A stretch of 64,000 nt of DNA from the NCBI GenBank assembly GCA_033854735.1, contig JAWWPY010000598.1, positions 1-64,000 on the forward strand, read 5' to 3'. Source of the stretch: JAWWPY01 sp033854735 (GTDB lineage: Bacteria; Actinomycetota; Actinomycetes; Streptosporangiales; Streptosporangiaceae). How positions within the stretch are numbered: position 1 is the stretch's first letter; every line of letters starts with the position of its first letter. A model generated the notes under the pieces. It was not told the DNA's origin, searched no databases, and saw only the letters and a program-made list of their open reading frames with translations. The translations under genes were made by a program, and so were the position numbers. Shown piece by piece: positions 63,273-64,000 of this stretch.

Positions 63273-64000
63273 GTGCGGATGAGTGATGCGACAGACGGTT
63301 TCCGGCTCGCCTATGACCGGCACGGGGAGGGGCTGCCGGTCGTGCTCCTGCATGGCTGGCCCGGGGACCGGGGTGACTACCGCGCGGTGGTCCCCCTGCT
63401 GACCGGGCATGACGTTGTCGTTCCCGACCTGCGCGGGTTCGGCGAGTCAGACAAGCATCTGCTCGACTCGGCAGCCGCATACTCGGCCGCTGCCCAGGCC
63501 CGCAGCGTTGTCGCCCTGATCGAGGAACTCGGCCTGCGCGATGTGGTGATCGCGGGATACGACATTGGCAGCCGCATCGGCCAGGCGGTCGCGGCCGACC
63601 GCCCCGATCTGCTCCGCGGCCTGGTCGTCGCCCCGCCGCTGCCGGGCATCGGCGCACGGATCCTCGAACCCGCCGCTCAGCGCGAGTTCTGGTACCAGGC
63701 ATTCCACCAGCTCGCCCTGGCGGAACAGCTGATCGACGGCCAGCCTGACGCGGTACGCGGCTACCTGGCGCACTTCTGGGCGCACTGGTCAGGGCCCTCG
63801 TTCGAGCTCGCGGAGACAGACCTCGACCGTCTCACCGCGCATTACGCCGCGCCGGGGGCGTTCACCGCCTCTATCGGGTGGTACCGGGCCGGCGCGGGCT
63901 CGGTGGCCCGGTCACTGGCCGAGCAGCCGCCGCCGCGGGCAGGAAGGGTGCACGTCCCGACGACGGTGCTGTGGCCGGAACACGACCCACTCTTCCCGCC
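63273..64000 (+). CDS. Alpha/beta hydrolase, epoxide-hydrolase-like (cut by window end)
   Basis: An open frame from GTG 63273 (VRMSDATDGFRLAYDRHG; ATG 63279 also possible) runs off the right edge after 242 codons. The oxyanion segment is VVLLHGWPGD, the strand VVVPDLRGFGESDK precedes the nucleophile elbow VVIAGYDIGSRIGQ, where aspartate replaces serine, as in epoxide hydrolases and haloalkane dehalogenases. VPTTVLWPEHDPLFP at the edge should contain the third acid residue, with the catalytic histidine beyond the window. Confidence 0.87.
   Translation, partial: MRMSDATDGFRLAYDRHGEGLPVVLLHGWPGDRGDYRAVVPLLTGHDVVVPDLRGFGESDKHLLDSAAAYSAAAQARSVVALIEELGLRDVVIAGYDIGSRIGQAVAADRPDLLRGLVVAPPLPGIGARILEPAAQREFWYQAFHQLALAEQLIDGQPDAVRGYLAHFWAHWSGPSFELAETDLDRLTAHYAAPGAFTASIGWYRAGAGSVARSLAEQPPPRAGRVHVPTTVLWPEHDPLFP

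Noticed and set aside
1..64000. UGA-recoded selenoprotein gene in this window
   Set aside because: Given selC, I looked for genes broken by an in-frame TGA with homology continuing beyond; none was convincing. The AhpD-like protein has CAYC, not a UGA codon.

Overview
The window is uniformly GC-rich and its gene content is that of a filamentous actinomycete, most like the Streptosporangiaceae/Streptomyces side of the phylum. Markers are Scr1-type XRE regulators with DUF397 partners, an RsbW-like ATP-binding protein, F420/flavin LLM oxidoreductases, an MhuD-like haem-degrading monooxygenase, a LAL-type LuxR regulator, MsiK-style sugar ABC transporters without their own ATPase, and many MerR/MarR/ArsR regulators. 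It reads as a chromosomal accessory stretch. No phage, plasmid, transposase or CRISPR array was seen. The species cannot be named from sequence alone.

Layout. 1-1.3 kb: tail of a DUF3224-like gene, a YciI-like protein and a conserved protein with a CxxC motif. 1.3-8.1 kb: alpha-galactoside locus, a GH36 alpha-galactosidase divergent from lacI-type regulator, two permeases and a binding lipoprotein, with two identical 14-bp palindromes between. 8.1-15.7 kb: orphan histidine kinase, membrane protein, DHA2 exporter, a MerR/CC-motif metal cassette, a perfect 20-bp-arm hairpin, and a second MerR locus (SnoaL-like protein, MerR-GyrI, methyltransferase). 15.8-28.7 kb: SPFH/ribbon-helix-helix pair, glycosyltransferase remnant, secreted three-repeat protein, cyclodeaminase, S41 peptidase/ArsR pair, DinB protein, MFS/ArsR pair, small XRE with an 18-bp operator, secreted hydrolase, MarR, orphan Flp-type pilin. 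29-37 kb: LLM oxidoreductase, LAL regulator, MFS exporter, then a Scr1/DUF397/RsbW-like regulatory cluster and DUF427.

37.2-43.2 kb: a selenocysteine tRNA (selC) on the minus strand, an MntP-like pump, a 2-hydroxyacid dehydrogenase, a PLP decarboxylase, and convergent with it a three-gene cobalt-type nitrile hydratase in which the beta subunit is naturally split (as in toyocamycin nitrile hydratase/thiocyanate hydrolase), then repeats, a 24-residue membrane peptide and an MhuD-like protein. 43.2-46 kb: lower-GC regulatory island with four DUF397 genes, one intact Scr1-type regulator and one with a ~193-residue in-frame internal deletion; strong hairpins lie behind two of the DUF397 genes.

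46.4-64 kb: a four-helix membrane protein translationally coupled to an OmpA-domain lipoprotein; an LLM oxidoreductase; a minus-strand operon of patatin phospholipase, PlsC-like acyltransferase, GH15 trehalase/glucoamylase and a 57-residue C2H2-type zinc-finger protein; MarR/zinc ribbon pair; a histidine kinase-response regulator operon divergent from a lipoprotein, adaptor and MacB-like ABC exporter; SDR; MocR regulator divergent from an AhpD-like protein; and an epoxide-hydrolase-like gene cut by the window end.

The most unusual items are the split nitrile hydratase, selC standing apart from other sel genes, the decaying Scr1/DUF397 array, the OmpA lipoprotein/membrane pair, and several operator architectures that imply leaderless transcripts. 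All functional calls are by eye from motifs and protein layout; no database search was run.
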